64,000 nt of DNA from Pseudomonas gingeri (GCF_013386165.1 NZ_JACAOS010000018.1:124001-188000), one strand, 5' to 3'; shown: positions 39,601 through 51,947, counted from the stretch's first letter. Notes: generated from the letters alone by a model not told the origin. A program made the numbers and translations.

Positions 39601-42600
39601 CTTGCCGGTGCCGGAAGAACAGTTGCTCGCCACGGGTTCTGGCCAGGCGCCAGCAAGCGCAACCGAGCAGGTCCTGGCGAAGCTCTGGTGCCAGTTGCTG
39701 GGCTGTGCCGACGTCAGTCGCGAGGATGATTTTTTTGCCTTGGGCGGCGACTCGATCCTCAGCCTGCAGTTGATCGGGCTGGCGCGCCGTGAGGGGCTGA
39801 AGCTCAAACCCCGAACCGTGCTGGAGCATTCGCGTTTGTCGGCCATGGCATTGCACGCCGACTGCGCTTCCTTGCCCGCGTTGCTGACCGTGCTGATGGC
39901 CTTTCGCGAATTGCTGCAGCAGCCGGAGATCGATGCGGACAGCGACTTTTTCGCCGCCGGTGGTGATTCGATTCTCAGCCTGCAGTTGATCGCTCGCCTG
40001 CGCCAGGCGAAATTGCGCCTGTTGCCCAAGCAACTGCTGGAGCACCCGACACCACGCGCCTTGGCGACGGTGCTGGATGGACGGGTCGAGGTTGCTCCCC
40101 CTCCGGCGGTCGCCGTGGTCGGGCCGCATCGCTTGTCCCATGCCCAGCAACGCCTGTGGTTCATGCAGCAACTGGATCCGGCGTCGACTGCCTACAACGT
40201 CACCCAGTCACTGGCCTTGCACGGCGCGCTGGAGGTCGATGTCCTGCGCCGGGCCACGGACCTGCTGCTACAACGTCATGAGGCATTGCGTTGCCGGTTC
40301 TTCGAGGAGGCGGGCCAGGTCTGGCAGCGTCTCGATGATTCCGCGGTGTCGGTGTTCCAGCTGCATGACGTGCGTGGCATGAGCGCGGCGCAAGTCGAAG
40401 CGCGCATCGGGCAATGCGCGGTGCGTGCGTTTGACCTCGCCCACGGACCGTTGCTGGCACTGGACCTGTTCCAGCTCGGCGCCGAGGACTATCGACTGCT
40501 GTTCAACGTGCACCATATTGCCGTCGATGGCTGGTCCATGAGCCTGCTGGTGCAGGATCTGACCGCGCTCTATACGGCCCTGCGCAGCCAGTTGCCGGTG
40601 GACAGCTTGCCGCTGCCTGCCACTGGCTTGCTGACGCTGGTCGAACAACAGCGCCAGGCGCTGGAAGGCGAACGCAACGTCGTGTTGCTGGATTACTGGA
40701 AGCAACGCCTGGATGGTTTGAATCACGATGCACTGGCGTTGCCGGCCGACTGGCTGCGACCACCGGTTCAGGTCCACAGCGGTGCGCGCACCGAGTACCT
40801 GTTGCCGGTGGCCCTCAGCACCGCGCTGGAAAGCCGCGCGCGGACCTGGGGGGTGACGCCGTTCGTGTTGTATTTCGCTGCCCAGCAACTGCTGCTCTGG
40901 CGCCATGCCGGGCGCACGGATTTTGCCGTCGGGTTGCCGGTGGCGGGGCGCGAGTCCGCCGAGTCCCAGGGGCTGGTCGGGCTCTTCGTCAACACCCTGG
41001 CGTATCGGGTCGGCATCGATGGCGTGCAGAGTGTCGAAGCGTTCATTCGCGATTTGCAGCGGCAGTTGAGCGCCGACCTGGCGCATCAGCAGTTGCCGTT
41101 CGAGCAGTTGCTCGACGTACTCGATGTGCCCCGCAGCCTCGACCGTACGCCACTGTTCCAGACCCTGTTCAACTACCAGGCCGATGCCAGCCAGGCGCGG
41201 CGCATCGAGCTGCCCGAGGTCACGGTTGAACCCCTGGCCTTGCCGGCCGATTCGATCAGTGCCAAGTTCGACCTGACTTTCAACCTGTTCAGCCAGGGGC
41301 GCGGCGAGCAGGCCACGACCCGACTGATCGTCGAGTACGCCACGGCCTTGTTCCGTCCGGCAACCACCGAGCGTCTGGTGACGGATTATCTGGGGCTGCT
41401 GGAGAGCCTGAGCCGAGTCGATGTGCAGAGCCGTCTCAACGACCTGCCGCTGGCCTCGGTGGCCACTTTGCCTGAGCATGGCGAATCGCGGGCGTTGACG
41501 GCGGAGATGGATTTTGTCCAGCGCTTCCAGCATCAAGCCAGTGTTCACGGCGATGCCGTGGCGCTGCTCTGCGGTGAGCGGCAGTTGACCTATCGTCAGC
41601 TCGAAGCCCGGGCCAACCGCCTGGCGCACTGGTTGTTGAACCAGGGCGTGCCGGCCGAGGCCACGGTCGCTTTCTGCCTGCCCCGTGACGAACGGCTGTT
41701 GATCTGCCTGTTGGCGATTCAGAAGGCCGGGGCGCAGTACCTGCCCCTCGATCCGAGCCATCCGCCGGCCCGGCAGAACAGCATTTTGCAACGGGCGCAG
41801 CCTTGGCTGTACCTGTGTGATGAACTGCCGGCGGCGGGCGACCTGCCTGAAGGCCTGAGCACACAGCGCTGGGCGCAGCTGGACCTGAGCGCACAGCCCG
41901 AATACCCGCCGCAGTTGAATATCGGCCTGCACCGCCTGGCCTATACGCTCTACACCTCGGGCTCGACCGGGCAGCCCAAAGGTGTGCAGATCAGCCGTGG
42001 CAACTTCGCCAACTTCCTGTTGGCGATGGAGCAGGCGCTGCCGCTGGAGGGCGTGCAACGTTACCTGGCCCTGACCACCATCACCTTCGACATTGCCGGC
42101 CTGGAGCTTTGCCTGCCGCTGGTACGCGGCTCGACCGTGGTCCTTGCCGACGAACAGCAGCGCCTTGATCCATTGCTGCTCGGGCAATTGATCCGGCAGC
42201 AGGCGGTGGACCTGATCCAGGCGACGCCGGCGACCTGGAACCTGTTGCTCAACAACGACCGCCAGGCGCTGAGTGGTCGCCTGGGGCTGGCGGGCGGCGA
42301 AGCGCTGCCCCGGGAGATGGCGGACCAACTGCGCACTGAACTGAGCCAGTTGATCAACGTCTATGGCCCGACCGAAACCAGCGTCTGGTCCACCTATGGG
42401 GAGGTCAGCGACGGTGACGAGGTGGTCGTTCCGATTGGCCGTCCGCTGCTCAACACCCGTTGCCATGTGCTCGACGAGTCTCTGTGCAAGGTGCCACCGG
42501 GCTGCGTCGGCGAGTTGTACATCGCCGGTGCCGGACTTGCCCGTGGTTACGCCGGGCAACCGGGGCTGACGGCCGAGCGTTTTATCGCCGACCCGTTCGG

Positions 42601-45600
42601 CGGCCAGGGCGAACGCCTGTATCGAACCGGCGACCTGGTGCGCTGGCAGGCGGACGGCCAGTTGTATTACCTCGGCCGCTCGGACGACCAGATCAAATTG
42701 CGCGGTTTCCGCATTGAACTGGGCGAAATCGAGGCCGCGTTGCTGATGTATCCGGCAGTCAAACAGGCCGTGGTGGTCGTGCAGGGTGAACACCTGGCGG
42801 CCTTCTGGGTCGCGGACTCAAACGCCGCCGTGGACGAAGAGGCGTTGCGTGAGCACCTGGGCCAGCGCTTGCCGGTGTATATGCTGCCGACGCACCTGAG
42901 CCGCCTTGAGCACCTGCCGTTGAACAGCAACGGCAAGGTCGACCGCAAGCAATTGCCGACGCTGGAGTTTATCGATAGCCCCGTGGCCGTGCAGTCCACT
43001 GCGGATTGGTCGGAGAATGCTGCACGTTTGGGCGTCATCTGGGCGCAGGTGCTGCAGCGTGCGCAGATCCCGCTCGATGGGCATTTCTTCCTGCTTGGCG
43101 GACACTCGCTGATGGCCGCGCAAGTCCGCTCGCGCTTGCGTGAGCATGGGCTGGACATGCCGTTGCGTTGGTTGTTCGAAACCCCGGTGCTGGCTGAACT
43201 GGCGGCGCGCCTGGACGGCCTGGGCGAAGGTGAAGCGCTGAACCAGGTGATTGCCCGGGTGGATGTGCAGCACGATCAACCCTTGTCGTCGGCCCAGCAA
43301 CGGGTCTGGTTGATGCAGCAACTGAACCCGCAGGACAGCGGCTTCAACATGAGCACCCGAGTGCGCCTGCGCGGTGATCTGCAGTCGGAGGCACTGGCGC
43401 GGGCACTGCAACAGGTGATCGAGCGCCATGCCATTTTGCGCACCACCTATCACTCGATCAATGGCGAAGGCCGGCAGCGTATTCATCCGCATCTGCCGGT
43501 CGAACTGCAGCTGCTGAGCCTCGATGAACAGCACTGGCCCGCGCGCTTGCGCGAGCTGTCGCTGGCGGTCTTCGACCTTGGCCGGGATGCGCCGATCCGC
43601 GCCGCGCTGGTCCAGGTCGCGCCCCGGGAGCATGTGCTGCAGTTGGTCCTGCACCACGTGGCCTCGGACGGTTGGTCCGGGGCGATCCTGGTCGACGAGC
43701 TGATCCAGAGCTATGAAGCTTACTGCCAGGGCACTCAGCCGGCGCTGCTGGCGTTGCCGATTCAATATGTCGACTACGCGGTCTGGCAAGCCTCGACGGC
43801 ATTGCAACAGCGTCATCGGCAAGGTGTCGCGTTCTGGCAACGGACCCTGGCCGGAATTCCGCCGCAGGTGCCGCTGCCGTTCGACTTTCCGCGCCCCGAG
43901 CATGATGACGGCGCCGGTAGCGCGGTGGATTTCCGCCTCTGTGCCGCCACTGTGCAGCGCTTGAAAACCCTGCAGCAGGACAGCGGCGTTTCGCTGTTCA
44001 TGCTGCTGCTGACGACCTATGGCGTGGTCCTGCAACAGCAGACCCAGGGGCGCGACCTGGTGATCGGTACCGATGTCGCCAACCGCGAACACCCGGCCAC
44101 CGAAGGGCTGATCGGTTTCTTCGTCAACCTGTTGGCCTTGCGCCTGCGTCCGCAACCGGAGCTGAGTCTGCGCGAGCAGGCGCTGCGGGTGCGCGAGGTC
44201 TGCCTGGAGGCGTTCGCGTTCCAGGACACGCCGTTCGACCAGGTCGTCGAAGGGCTGCAACTGCCCCGTGCGAGCAATGTTCACCCATTGCTGCAAACCC
44301 TCTTTGTGCTCGACAACACGCCACGCCAACAGCAGCGTCTGGGTGGCCTCGAGGTAGTGTCGATCAGTGCCGAACAGCACCATTCGAAATTCGACATGGC
44401 GCTGTTTGCCAGCGAAGACGGCGATGAGCTGAGCCTGCGCTGGGTCTACCGCAGCAGCCTGTTCCGACATGCCACGGTCGAGCGCCTGCGCGACGCCTTC
44501 ACCGACCTGCTGGAGCAGGCGCTGGAACGTCCCGACACGCCTATTGAAATTCTTTCCGCCAAGGGAGCGGCTTCCATGTCCACGGATAACCCCGTGCAAC
44601 GCAAAATGAGCAAACTCGGCAAGCTGCGCCAGAGCGGCCCGGCCGCAGTGCTCGAACCGATTGAAACCCGGCCGTTGCGCGCCGATTCGCCGTTCCCTTT
44701 GCTGGTGCAGGTCCGTGAGCGCGAACTGGCGCCGGCGGTCTGGGCCCAAGCCCACCGCGAACAGGTCGAAGGCTGGTTGCGCACCCATGGCGGGATCCTG
44801 TTCCGTGGTTTCGATCTGCCGACCCCGGCGGATTTCGAACAGTTCTGCCAGGCGCTGTGCCCGGAGCTGTACGGTCAGTACGGCGACCTGCCGAAGAAGG
44901 AAGGCGGCAACAAGATCTACAAGTCCACGCCGTACCCCAAGGACCGGATGATCCTGTTCCACAACGAAAGCGCGCACCAGCATCGCTGGCCACGGCGTCA
45001 GTGGTTCTACTGCGAGATCCCGGCCACGGTCGGCGGGGCCACGCCGATTGTCGACAGCCGTGAAGTCTACCGGGCGTTGCCGAGCTGGCTGCAGGACAAC
45101 CTGCGTCGTCGGCAATTGATGTATGTGCGCAATTTTACCCGTGACATCGATGTCAGCTGGCAGCATTTCTTCCGCACCGAAGACCGGGCCGAAGTGGAGC
45201 GCGTCTGCCGTGAAAGCGATATTGCCTTCGAATGGCGCGGTGCCGATGACCTGCATACCCGCCAGGTCTGCCCGGCGGTGATCCTGCACCCGATCACCGG
45301 TGAAGAAAGCTTCTTCAACCAGGTCCAGCTCTATCATCCGGCGTTCCTCGACGCCGACATCCGCGAGCAGTTCCTCCTCGGCGGTGAACAGGCGCTGCCC
45401 CGTCAGGTGTATTACGGGGACGGTTCGGCACTGGAGCCCGAGGCGATCGAGGCGATCAATGCCGCCTACGACCGCTGTGCCGTGCGTTTTGACTGGCAAC
45501 AGGGCGACGTGGTGATGCTGGATAACATGCTCGCCGCCCATGCGCGGGATCCGTTCGACGGCGAACGCAAAATTGTCGTGGCCATGGGCGATATCTACGC

Positions 45601-45646
45601 CCGGCATCAGGTCGTGGCCGCACCGGCCGTGGAGACCACAGCATGA
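36629..45646 (+). CDS. NRPS 3: C-A(Asp)-T-T-C-A(Gly)-T-C fused to an aspartyl hydroxylase
   Basis: This protein of about 3005 residues has C (HHVAYDAW near 185) and an A domain with pocket D-L-T-K-I-G-H-V-G (Asp). Two carrier domains follow in tandem (GGDSI near 1040 and again near 1112). Then come C (HHIAVDGW near 1295), an A domain with pocket D-I-L-Q-L-G-V-V-W (Gly), a carrier (GGHSL near 2158) and a third C (HHVASDGW near 2342). Residues from about 2650 to the end are a TauD/SyrP hydroxylase with [12 protein letters not shown] and [14 protein letters not shown] as iron-binding segments. The last C domain has no A domain of its own and must serve the Asp module of NRPS 4. ATG 36629 overlaps nothing; a GTG at 36623 would overlap NRPS 2 by 4 bases. 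Confidence 0.9.
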   Translation: MDAMTQQAFHDIAQRLASLPADKKTLFRQRLAQKGIDSWRLPIVATPLQSGAAAPLSAAQQRFLTAEAASGRALYNLCSVLRFEGQLDVQRLQQALQQLVTRHEVLRTHYPLDEQGRPSALCRDGLVEAPQVQALPVPLAQQDSWCAEEYARQLAEPFDLTQGAPLRLRAFSDEERRWTWLFFTIHHVAYDAWSAQQLTAELAEAYRALLEGDAPEQPALSIQYRDYAAWEREWLDSEQCRQQLDYWCSVLADAPGPLALPLDRPRPGAAQRRYSGAVLTRELPAALSRDLDEAIRRQGVTLYIYGLTAFSWLLARYSGERDLCLGTSIAQRDRPELTPLIGPLLNTLVIRQTLHDDPAFASALLRTRDTVAGAFDHQTLPFETLLQALQRPRGEPLFQVMFVQVDLPQSRRLELPGVAVEVLDPPQRHARFDLTLRMLRTDGQQIRCELEYSDELFDAATAQQLLDDLLDVLHSTALNPQQRLSEMRLASPPSECTGQALTTPLLPLDQRLLHAAAENPQATALLGDGVEISRADLALASQTLAARLAALGVGAGQVVGLCLPRTAEQISAMLACWQLGAVCLFLDPTQPAERLERLLENSEAVALLTLEQAPGLSSELPRLMLSFADLLTAQAPPQGPANSRLDAPAYLIYTSGSTGQPKGVLVSHGNLAHYAAAVTQRLQAPAGSRWATLATVAADLGLTCVFAALHSGDPLVLPDAALAFDPPGWADFLQRQPVDCLKIAPSHLRGLLALADAERVLPKRLLILGGEGFDAALLARVRELSPQLRIFNHYGPSETTVGVVCAQIPADEHGASSAYLPLGQALAGARVQVVDAAGNLVPRGVAGELLIGGPQVALGYLGQPDASVFGVRDGMRCYRSGDRVRLDRQDRLWFLGRQDDQVKIRGFRVEPGEVAAWLNAQPAVEQAAVLALEIKGRLQLVAYLAPLQDDRALAALQAAARQQLPDALVPAHWLSLAALPLSANGKLDRRALPVPEEQLLATGSGQAPASATEQVLAKLWCQLLGCADVSREDDFFALGGDSILSLQLIGLARREGLKLKPRTVLEHSRLSAMALHADCASLPALLTVLMAFRELLQQPEIDADSDFFAAGGDSILSLQLIARLRQAKLRLLPKQLLEHPTPRALATVLDGRVEVAPPPAVAVVGPHRLSHAQQRLWFMQQLDPASTAYNVTQSLALHGALEVDVLRRATDLLLQRHEALRCRFFEEAGQVWQRLDDSAVSVFQLHDVRGMSAAQVEARIGQCAVRAFDLAHGPLLALDLFQLGAEDYRLLFNVHHIAVDGWSMSLLVQDLTALYTALRSQLPVDSLPLPATGLLTLVEQQRQALEGERNVVLLDYWKQRLDGLNHDALALPADWLRPPVQVHSGARTEYLLPVALSTALESRARTWGVTPFVLYFAAQQLLLWRHAGRTDFAVGLPVAGRESAESQGLVGLFVNTLAYRVGIDGVQSVEAFIRDLQRQLSADLAHQQLPFEQLLDVLDVPRSLDRTPLFQTLFNYQADASQARRIELPEVTVEPLALPADSISAKFDLTFNLFSQGRGEQATTRLIVEYATALFRPATTERLVTDYLGLLESLSRVDVQSRLNDLPLASVATLPEHGESRALTAEMDFVQRFQHQASVHGDAVALLCGERQLTYRQLEARANRLAHWLLNQGVPAEATVAFCLPRDERLLICLLAIQKAGAQYLPLDPSHPPARQNSILQRAQPWLYLCDELPAAGDLPEGLSTQRWAQLDLSAQPEYPPQLNIGLHRLAYTLYTSGSTGQPKGVQISRGNFANFLLAMEQALPLEGVQRYLALTTITFDIAGLELCLPLVRGSTVVLADEQQRLDPLLLGQLIRQQAVDLIQATPATWNLLLNNDRQALSGRLGLAGGEALPREMADQLRTELSQLINVYGPTETSVWSTYGEVSDGDEVVVPIGRPLLNTRCHVLDESLCKVPPGCVGELYIAGAGLARGYAGQPGLTAERFIADPFGGQGERLYRTGDLVRWQADGQLYYLGRSDDQIKLRGFRIELGEIEAALLMYPAVKQAVVVVQGEHLAAFWVADSNAAVDEEALREHLGQRLPVYMLPTHLSRLEHLPLNSNGKVDRKQLPTLEFIDSPVAVQSTADWSENAARLGVIWAQVLQRAQIPLDGHFFLLGGHSLMAAQVRSRLREHGLDMPLRWLFETPVLAELAARLDGLGEGEALNQVIARVDVQHDQPLSSAQQRVWLMQQLNPQDSGFNMSTRVRLRGDLQSEALARALQQVIERHAILRTTYHSINGEGRQRIHPHLPVELQLLSLDEQHWPARLRELSLAVFDLGRDAPIRAALVQVAPREHVLQLVLHHVASDGWSGAILVDELIQSYEAYCQGTQPALLALPIQYVDYAVWQASTALQQRHRQGVAFWQRTLAGIPPQVPLPFDFPRPEHDDGAGSAVDFRLCAATVQRLKTLQQDSGVSLFMLLLTTYGVVLQQQTQGRDLVIGTDVANREHPATEGLIGFFVNLLALRLRPQPELSLREQALRVREVCLEAFAFQDTPFDQVVEGLQLPRASNVHPLLQTLFVLDNTPRQQQRLGGLEVVSISAEQHHSKFDMALFASEDGDELSLRWVYRSSLFRHATVERLRDAFTDLLEQALERPDTPIEILSAKGAASMSTDNPVQRKMSKLGKLRQSGPAAVLEPIETRPLRADSPFPLLVQVRERELAPAVWAQAHREQVEGWLRTHGGILFRGFDLPTPADFEQFCQALCPELYGQYGDLPKKEGGNKIYKSTPYPKDRMILFHNESAHQHRWPRRQWFYCEIPATVGGATPIVDSREVYRALPSWLQDNLRRRQLMYVRNFTRDIDVSWQHFFRTEDRAEVERVCRESDIAFEWRGADDLHTRQVCPAVILHPITGEESFFNQVQLYHPAFLDADIREQFLLGGEQALPRQVYYGDGSALEPEAIEAINAAYDRCAVRFDWQQGDVVMLDNMLAAHARDPFDGERKIVVAMGDIYARHQVVAAPAVETTA

Positions 45647-48600
45647 TGAACCTTGGATTGCCGTTGTCGGCACAGCAAAAACACCTGGCCGAGGGCGGCC
45701 ATGAGGCGTGGCACTGGCTGCGCTTGAGCCTTCCCGGGGTTGCCGCCGAGACGCTGCGCGGGCGCCTGCTCGACGTGTTGCAGGGGCATGAAGCGTTGCG
45801 CCTGCGTTATGTGCGTCCGGAGGGGGCCACCGGTCTGCGGCAGATCGTGGCAGAGGGTGCCGACGTTGACCTCGATTGGCGTCAGGCGGATGCCGCCAGC
45901 GCCGACTTTTCGACCTGGCAGGCCGCCGCCCGGCAGCACCTGCGCGACCGGGCGCAGCGTCCCGATGTGTTGGCCTGGAGCCTGGGCGAACAACTGCTGC
46001 TGGCGTTTCCGGTCTGCTCGCTGGACTTGCGCAGCGTGGTCCAGTTGCAGGCGCGTTTGCTGGGTGTGGCGCCATCGGTGCCGGACAGCCCCGACGCCGA
46101 GCCGGCGATGCAGTACGGCCAGTACAGTGAATGGGTCAATGGCCTGTTGCAGGATGAGGATGCGGAACAGGGCGCGCAGTTCTGGCGCAACCTGAACTTT
46201 GCCCAGGCCCCGGGACTACGGCTGATCGAACGTTACGGCCAGGCCAGCGGTGAGCGTGAAGCGGTTTCCCAGGCGCTGTCGCCGAGTACCCTGGCGGCCT
46301 TGCAGGCATTGGCCCGGCGTGAGTCGGTGAGCCTTGAGCAACTGTTGCTGGCGGCCTGGGGCGCCTTGCTCGGGCGCCTCAAGGGCCAGGCCCACGCGCA
46401 ACTGGTGTTGATGCATGATCCCCGTGATGACTATGAAGAGCTGGCGGGCGCCTATGGCCTGTTCGAGCAGCCGCTGCCGCTGCTGATGCAGTTGTCGGCG
46501 CAGAGCAACTGGCTGAGCCTGGCCCGGCAACTGGCGCGCCAGGTGGAAAACGCCGTCGATTGGCAAGAGTACGTGGCCCAGGCCCAGGTGCTGCCCGACT
46601 GGCGTGGTGCTTTGCAGGCCGGTCTGCGACTGTTGCACGCGCCGGCCAGCCAGGTGCTGGAACCGCTGTCGTTCGACGGCCCGGTCGAACTGCTCCTGCA
46701 TTGCAGCCTTGATGCCCACGGCGCCGGCCAGTTGCTGCTGATTCATGACAACGGTCTGTATCTTCGCGGGCAGATAACGCTGTTGTTGCGTCGCTATCAT
46801 GCTTGGCTGGATAACCTGCTGAGCCATTCGCAGTCTCCGCTGGATGAGGTCTCGGCCTTGTTGGCGGACGATGCCCTAGTCATGCAAACGCCGGTCCCGG
46901 CGCAGGCCGATGCCGATCTGGTGACGAGCTTTCGCGAGCACGCCCGGCGCCAGCCCACGCATCCGGCCTTGCGTGATGGCGGTTGGCTGTTGTCCTACGC
47001 CGAACTGGACCGTTTGAGCGACGTGGTCGCCGGCCATCTGCATCGCGCCGGTGCCGGTGCCGAACAGGTGGTGGGCCTGTACCTGCCGCGTGGCGCGCAG
47101 ATGCTGATTGCCATGCTTGCCTGTTTCAAGGCGGGCGCGGCGTACCTGCCGTTGGACCCGCAGCAGCCGCCATTGCGCCTGCAAGGCATTCTCGACGACG
47201 CGCGGCCCCGGCTTTTGCTGCATCTGGATGACCTGGCTGCCGAGACGTCGATCCCGGGCCTGAGCTGGTCGGCGGTCAGCGCGGGCACGCCCTGGACTGA
47301 GTCGAGCGCGCCTGCGCCCGAACAGCTGGCCTATGTGCTGTACACCTCCGGCACCAGTGGCAAACCCAAGGGTGTGCAGATCGAACACGGACAACTGCGG
47401 CACTACGTGAACCAGGTCAGCCAGGCCTTGCAACTGCCCCAGGGCGGGCATTACGGCCTGGTCTCTTCGTTGCTCGCCGACCTGGGCAATACCGTGCTCT
47501 ATCCCGCCTGGCTGCAGGGCGGCTGCGTGCATTTGCTGTCCCAGACGGTGGTGACCGATGCCCAGGCGTTTGCCGAAGAACTGGCGCGACATCCGCTGGA
47601 CGTCCTGAAAATCGTCCCATCGCACCTCGAAGCCCTGATGGGGGAGCGCGAGCCCACTGCGGTGCTGCCGCGCCAGGTGCTGGTGCTCGGTGGCGAGCCG
47701 ATCGGCGACAGCCTGGCCAACCGCTTGAGTGCTGCCGCGACGGATTGTCGTGTGTACAACCACTACGGTCCGACCGAAACCACGGTCGGTGTGCTCTGGC
47801 GTCGATTCGACCCGCTTCGGGGCAGCCTTGGAGCGGCGCTGGATCAGGTGATTGGCGACAACCGTATTTACCTGCTGGACGAGTCGCGTCAGCCGGTGCC
47901 GCCGGGGCAGGTCGCCGAGGTCTATGTCGCCGGGAGCAGCGTCGGACGCGGTTATGTCGGCGGGACCGAGGTCGGTGCCGGAGCGTTTGGCCAAGACCCG
48001 TTCGCGGCCGGGCGTTGCTACCGCACCGGCGACCTGGCCCTGCGTCAGGCCGACGGTGCCTTGCGCTTGTTGGGACGCAACGATCAACAGGTGAAAATAC
48101 GCGGCTTCCGTCTGGAACTGGCCGAAGTCGAAGTGGCCTTGCGTGACTTGCCGGGGATCGAGCAAGCCGCCGTGTTGCTGGACGGCAGTGGTGAGCATGC
48201 ACGTCTGCTGGCGTTTGTTGTCGAGGATTCGACCCCGCGCGAAAGTACCGAGCAGCGCCAGCAGGCGCTGGCCGGGCGCTTGCCCGATTACATGCGCCCG
48301 GCGCTGATCGTGTCGATGCGTTCATTACCGCTCAACGCCAATGGAAAGCTGGATGGCACGGTGTTGCTGGAGCGTGCGCGCTTGCAGCAATCGAGCACCC
48401 GGGTCGCCCCCGTGGGGGCACTGGAAACGGCGGTGCTGGAGATCTGGTGCAGTGCGCTGGGGGTCGAAACACTGGGGGTGATGGACAACTTCTTTGCCGT
48501 GGGTGGGCATTCCCTTGCGGCCATCAAAGTGGTGTCGATGATTCGCGAGCGGTTGGGGCTCAATCCGCCGACCAACCTGTTGTTCAGCCACCAGACCGTA

Positions 48601-49455
48601 CGCGAACTGGTGGGCAGCCTCGCTCAGGCCGCCAGTGGTCATTGCCGGCTGCTGCGTGCGGCGGCGGACGATGCTCCGGTGCTGTTGGTGGTGCATGGTG
48701 CGCAAGGTCATTTGCAGGCCTACACCCCGCTGATTGCCGGCCTGGACCCGCGCTTCGCGGTGTACGGCCTGAGTGCGCTGGAGGAGGACTGGCAACCGCA
48801 GGTCGTGCTCGACACGCTGCTTGAGCGTTATGTGCAGTCGATTCCCGCTGCACTCAAGTCACGGCCGCTGCACCTGCTGGGTTGGAGTTTGGCTTCGCGA
48901 TTGGCGCTGTTGCTGATACCGCATTTGCTCAGACACGGCTTCCAGGTCGGGGCGTTGCTGGTTCTGGACCATGATCCGCAGCGTGATCTGGCGGGCGAGG
49001 GCGATGAAAGCGGGCAATTGCTCGCGGACCTGGCGTTTTTCTGTCGCAGTCGCCAGCAACCGTTGCCGCCAATGCTGCTGGATCGGTTGTCCGCTCAACT
49101 GTCGGTTGGCACCTATGCTGAATGCGTGCAACAGCTGCTGGAGGATCCGCAGCTACGCGAGCATCTGCAATGGCAGGTCGAGGACCCGGCATTGCAAACG
49201 CACCTGACACAGTACCGGCGGATCAAGGTCGCGCTGTATGAGCAACGCCTGCCGGTGGTCGACGTTCCGATCCTGTTGTGGCGCGGTAATGCCCATGGTG
49301 ACCTGCGTGCCACCTGGCAGGCCCACAGCTCCAGGCCGTTGCGTGACTGGACAGTGGATCTCGGGCACCACGAGATGCTTACCGATCCTCTGTTGCTGGA
49401 CAGCCTGCACGCCGCATTGCCAGCCCCCTTTGCCGAGGCACCATCGATTTCATGA
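45643..49455 (+). CDS. NRPS 4: degenerate C-A(Asp)-T-thioesterase
   Basis: The 1270-residue protein begins with a condensation-like domain (about 1-410) in which the catalytic HHxxxDG is replaced by PVCSLDL near residue 127, so it cannot condense in the normal way. The A domain (about 425-900) has [11 protein letters not shown] and pocket D-L-T-K-V-G-H-V-G (Asp). The carrier domain has GGHSLAA near 954. The thioesterase (about 1015-1265) shows GWSLA with Ser near 1083 and a C-terminal His in LGHHEM near 1242; it releases the product by hydrolysis or cyclisation. The start overlaps the end of NRPS 3 (ATGA). The inactive domain fits the 'interface' domains described beside aspartyl hydroxylases in other siderophore synthetases (established literature, recalled). 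Confidence 0.9.
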   Translation: MMNLGLPLSAQQKHLAEGGHEAWHWLRLSLPGVAAETLRGRLLDVLQGHEALRLRYVRPEGATGLRQIVAEGADVDLDWRQADAASADFSTWQAAARQHLRDRAQRPDVLAWSLGEQLLLAFPVCSLDLRSVVQLQARLLGVAPSVPDSPDAEPAMQYGQYSEWVNGLLQDEDAEQGAQFWRNLNFAQAPGLRLIERYGQASGEREAVSQALSPSTLAALQALARRESVSLEQLLLAAWGALLGRLKGQAHAQLVLMHDPRDDYEELAGAYGLFEQPLPLLMQLSAQSNWLSLARQLARQVENAVDWQEYVAQAQVLPDWRGALQAGLRLLHAPASQVLEPLSFDGPVELLLHCSLDAHGAGQLLLIHDNGLYLRGQITLLLRRYHAWLDNLLSHSQSPLDEVSALLADDALVMQTPVPAQADADLVTSFREHARRQPTHPALRDGGWLLSYAELDRLSDVVAGHLHRAGAGAEQVVGLYLPRGAQMLIAMLACFKAGAAYLPLDPQQPPLRLQGILDDARPRLLLHLDDLAAETSIPGLSWSAVSAGTPWTESSAPAPEQLAYVLYTSGTSGKPKGVQIEHGQLRHYVNQVSQALQLPQGGHYGLVSSLLADLGNTVLYPAWLQGGCVHLLSQTVVTDAQAFAEELARHPLDVLKIVPSHLEALMGEREPTAVLPRQVLVLGGEPIGDSLANRLSAAATDCRVYNHYGPTETTVGVLWRRFDPLRGSLGAALDQVIGDNRIYLLDESRQPVPPGQVAEVYVAGSSVGRGYVGGTEVGAGAFGQDPFAAGRCYRTGDLALRQADGALRLLGRNDQQVKIRGFRLELAEVEVALRDLPGIEQAAVLLDGSGEHARLLAFVVEDSTPRESTEQRQQALAGRLPDYMRPALIVSMRSLPLNANGKLDGTVLLERARLQQSSTRVAPVGALETAVLEIWCSALGVETLGVMDNFFAVGGHSLAAIKVVSMIRERLGLNPPTNLLFSHQTVRELVGSLAQAASGHCRLLRAAADDAPVLLVVHGAQGHLQAYTPLIAGLDPRFAVYGLSALEEDWQPQVVLDTLLERYVQSIPAALKSRPLHLLGWSLASRLALLLIPHLLRHGFQVGALLVLDHDPQRDLAGEGDESGQLLADLAFFCRSRQQPLPPMLLDRLSAQLSVGTYAECVQQLLEDPQLREHLQWQVEDPALQTHLTQYRRIKVALYEQRLPVVDVPILLWRGNAHGDLRATWQAHSSRPLRDWTVDLGHHEMLTDPLLLDSLHAALPAPFAEAPSIS

Positions 49456-51092
49456 ACCTATTGAAAGAGCTTCTTCACAACGCCCGCTGGCGCATCTTCC
49501 TGGCGATCCTCAGCAGTGCCTTGAGTGCCGCCACCAGCGTCGGTCTGATCGGTTACATCAACCGCAGCCTGGATCAGGGTATCGGCAGCCTGGTGAGCGG
49601 CGCGCTGTTGTTCGGCGGTTTGCTGCTGTTGCTGTTCGCCAGTGGGGTGGTTTCCCAGTGGCTGCTGGTACAGATCGGTCATCGGCTGGTCTATCAGTTG
49701 CGCTTGCGGCTGGTCGCGCGCCTGCTCGGCACTGCACTGGAGCGGATCGAGCGCCTGGGCAGCGCGCGCATCCATAACGCGCTGACCAAGGACGTGATGA
49801 CGGTCGCCACGGCCTTCAAGCAACTGCCGATCTCCCTGTACAACGGCTTGTTGCTGCTGACCGGGCTGGCGTATATGGCCTGGCTGAGTTTGCCGTTCTT
49901 CCTGCTGACATTGCTGGTGATCGCCTTTGGTGTGGGCCTGGACCTGGTGCTCGGGCGCAAGGTCAAAGTGCTGATGCAGGCCGTGCGGCTTCAGGAGGAT
50001 CAACTGACCGAGCAGTTCGAGGCGTCGATCCAGGGGCGTGCGGAACTGGGCTTGAGCCGTGAGCGACGGAGCTTTCTCTTCCACTATCGACTGGAGCCGA
50101 TTGCGCGGGATTCGCTGGTCGCCTCGGTGCGCGCCGACACCCTGTGGGCAATCAACCTGAACTGGACCACGCTGCTGGTCTTTCTGCTGATCGGCACGCT
50201 GTTTTTCTTCGGCCAGGGTCTGGGCTTGCTCAGCCAGCAAGTGGTGGTCGGTTATGTGCTGGCGATCATGTTCCTGCGCACGCCGATTTCAATGATCCTC
50301 GATGCGATCCCGGCGGTGATCCGTGGTCATGTGGCGTTGCAGTCCATTGACGCCCTGGCGCTGGGTGAGATGACCCGTTTCGACCTGCCGACGCAAAAGT
50401 CCGAGCCGTTTCGCGAGTTGCGCCTGGAAGGCGTGCATTACCGCTATCCGGGGCAGAACGATGAGTTCGCCTTCAAGCTGGGGCCCATGGACCTGACGAT
50501 TCGCCGTGGCGAACTGGTGTTTATCGTCGGCGGCAACGGCAGCGGCAAATCGACCCTGGCCAAGCTGCTGACCGGTCTGTATTCACCGAGTTCCGGCCGG
50601 GTGTTGCTCAACGGCACAGTGCTCGGGGCCGATGATGGCGAATGGCATCGCGAACATTTCGCGGCGATTTTTTCCGATTTCTACCTGTTCGCCGATGTGC
50701 TTGGCGAGCAGGGCAATCGCGAAGGGCTCGAAGCGCGGGTCGAACACTATCTCAAGCGTCTGGGGTTGGAACACAAGGTCCGACTGAACGATGGCAGCCT
50801 GTCGACCACGGCGTTGTCCCAGGGCCAGCGCAAGCGCCTGGCGTTGTTGCTGATGATGATGGAAGGGCGCGAGGTGCTGTTGCTCGATGAGTGGGCGGCG
50901 GACCAGGATCCGGTGTTCCGGCATGTGTTTTATCACGAGTTGCTGCCGGAGCTTAAAGCCGACGGCAAGACGGTCATTGCCATTACCCACGACGACCGCT
51001 ACTTCGATCAGGCCGACCATATCTATCGGCTGGATTACGGTCATCTGGTGGCTTACGACCATGCTGTCGAAAGTCCGTTTCAGTCGGCCTGA
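49452..51092 (+). CDS. PvdE/SyrD-type ABC exporter (fused membrane and ATPase domains)
   Basis: The 546-residue half-transporter has six hydrophobic segments in the first 300 residues. An ATPase domain follows with Walker A GGNGSGKST (near 360), signature LSQGQRKRL (near 457) and Walker B VLLLDEW (near 478). This is the cyclic-peptide-exporter family, including PvdE, which moves pyoverdine precursor to the periplasm, and SyrD. The start overlaps the end of NRPS 4 (ATGA), so it is made with the synthetases. It should export the new siderophore or its precursor across the inner membrane. The Walker B has Trp in place of the usual Pro after DE, as in this family. Confidence 0.92.
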   Translation: MNLLKELLHNARWRIFLAILSSALSAATSVGLIGYINRSLDQGIGSLVSGALLFGGLLLLLFASGVVSQWLLVQIGHRLVYQLRLRLVARLLGTALERIERLGSARIHNALTKDVMTVATAFKQLPISLYNGLLLLTGLAYMAWLSLPFFLLTLLVIAFGVGLDLVLGRKVKVLMQAVRLQEDQLTEQFEASIQGRAELGLSRERRSFLFHYRLEPIARDSLVASVRADTLWAINLNWTTLLVFLLIGTLFFFGQGLGLLSQQVVVGYVLAIMFLRTPISMILDAIPAVIRGHVALQSIDALALGEMTRFDLPTQKSEPFRELRLEGVHYRYPGQNDEFAFKLGPMDLTIRRGELVFIVGGNGSGKSTLAKLLTGLYSPSSGRVLLNGTVLGADDGEWHREHFAAIFSDFYLFADVLGEQGNREGLEARVEHYLKRLGLEHKVRLNDGSLSTTALSQGQRKRLALLLMMMEGREVLLLDEWAADQDPVFRHVFYHELLPELKADGKTVIAITHDDRYFDQADHIYRLDYGHLVAYDHAVESPFQSA

Positions 51093-51108
51093 CGTCGGGC
51101 GGCGTGAG

Positions 51109-51831
51109 TCAACGCCGCTTGCTGACCTCGATCGGGCAACTGCTGCAGTAACCGACGCCGGGCAATCGGTAGCGGATGCAGCAGATGCGGCGCAAGCGCT
51201 GCGGTTCGCTTTCGCCGATGTCGCGGTAGGTCACCGGCTCGAACAGCGGGTTGCGCTCGCCGTCGGGGCGCAGCCGGCTGCCGAGGACCTGATGGGCGCT
51301 GGCGGTGCAGTCGGGTGTGGCCAGCGGATGCAGTTCGATTCGGCTGGTGGCGAATTCAAAGGTGTTCCCGGCATTGCTCCAGAACAGCCGTGGCGAGGCG
51401 CGACAGACCGAGGCGAATGCGTCGATCACGGGTACCAGATGCCCCTCGATCAAGCTGGCGAAACGGCTGAAGCCGCAAGCCTGCTGACGTTCCTGTCCGG
51501 CGTCGGGCAAGGTCAGGGCCGAGGGCTTGCCGTTGGCGTCGAGGACAAGGCCGACATCGGCCAGGGCGATTGGCAAAGCCCGTTGCAACAACAGATCGGC
51601 GGCCAAGACCGGCGCCAGGAAGGTGCTGAAATACCACTTCGACCAGATCGATACCAGCGCGCGGCGGTCATGGGCCTGGTGGCGCTCCTGCAAGGCATCC
51701 ATGAATGCGTTCAGGGATTCGGGGCGAAAAAACGCCTGCGCCGATACGGCGTCGGCGTTGTCCGCCGGTTGCAGTTTTTCCGCGTAGGCAAGCAGGGGGC
51801 CACTGAATAGCGGGGCGAGGCTGGCAATCAT
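51109..51831 (-). CDS. FhuF-type [2Fe-2S] ferric-siderophore reductase
   Basis: This 240-residue protein on the opposite strand has the C-terminal cluster motif CC-x10-C-x2-C (RICCIRYRLPGVGYCSSCP) of FhuF. Upstream features of the family are ASLIEGHLVPVIDAFA and the segment FWSNAGNTFEFA. FhuF reduces Fe(III) bound to imported siderophores in the cytoplasm, which frees the iron. That fits the presence of a full inner-membrane import system here. The ATG at 51831 (MIASLAPLFSGP) is preferred over the TTG at 51903. It is divergent from the MbtH gene, and a Fur-like box lies in the shared promoter region. Confidence 0.9.
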   Translation of the reverse strand: MIASLAPLFSGPLLAYAEKLQPADNADAVSAQAFFRPESLNAFMDALQERHQAHDRRALVSIWSKWYFSTFLAPVLAADLLLQRALPIALADVGLVLDANGKPSALTLPDAGQERQQACGFSRFASLIEGHLVPVIDAFASVCRASPRLFWSNAGNTFEFATSRIELHPLATPDCTASAHQVLGSRLRPDGERNPLFEPVTYRDIGESEPQRLRRICCIRYRLPGVGYCSSCPIEVSKRR

Positions 51832-51947
51832 CGACGCATCCAGGCGCAGTACGAGAGTGAGAGGCGTTAGCGTTCTTGCCGCGAGTATAAACAGGAGACC
51901 CAACGGACACGAGCATTGAACACATTTGAGAACGGATCGACATGACT

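Noticed and set aside
21338-46075. Very long minus-strand open frames inside the NRPS genes (for example 21338-24460, 26820-30194, 33012-36518, 42818-46075).
   Set aside because: They are antisense shadows of GC-rich codon use: rich in His, Arg, Gln and Gly, without domains or ribosome-binding sites, and fully overlapped by clear NRPS domains on the plus strand.
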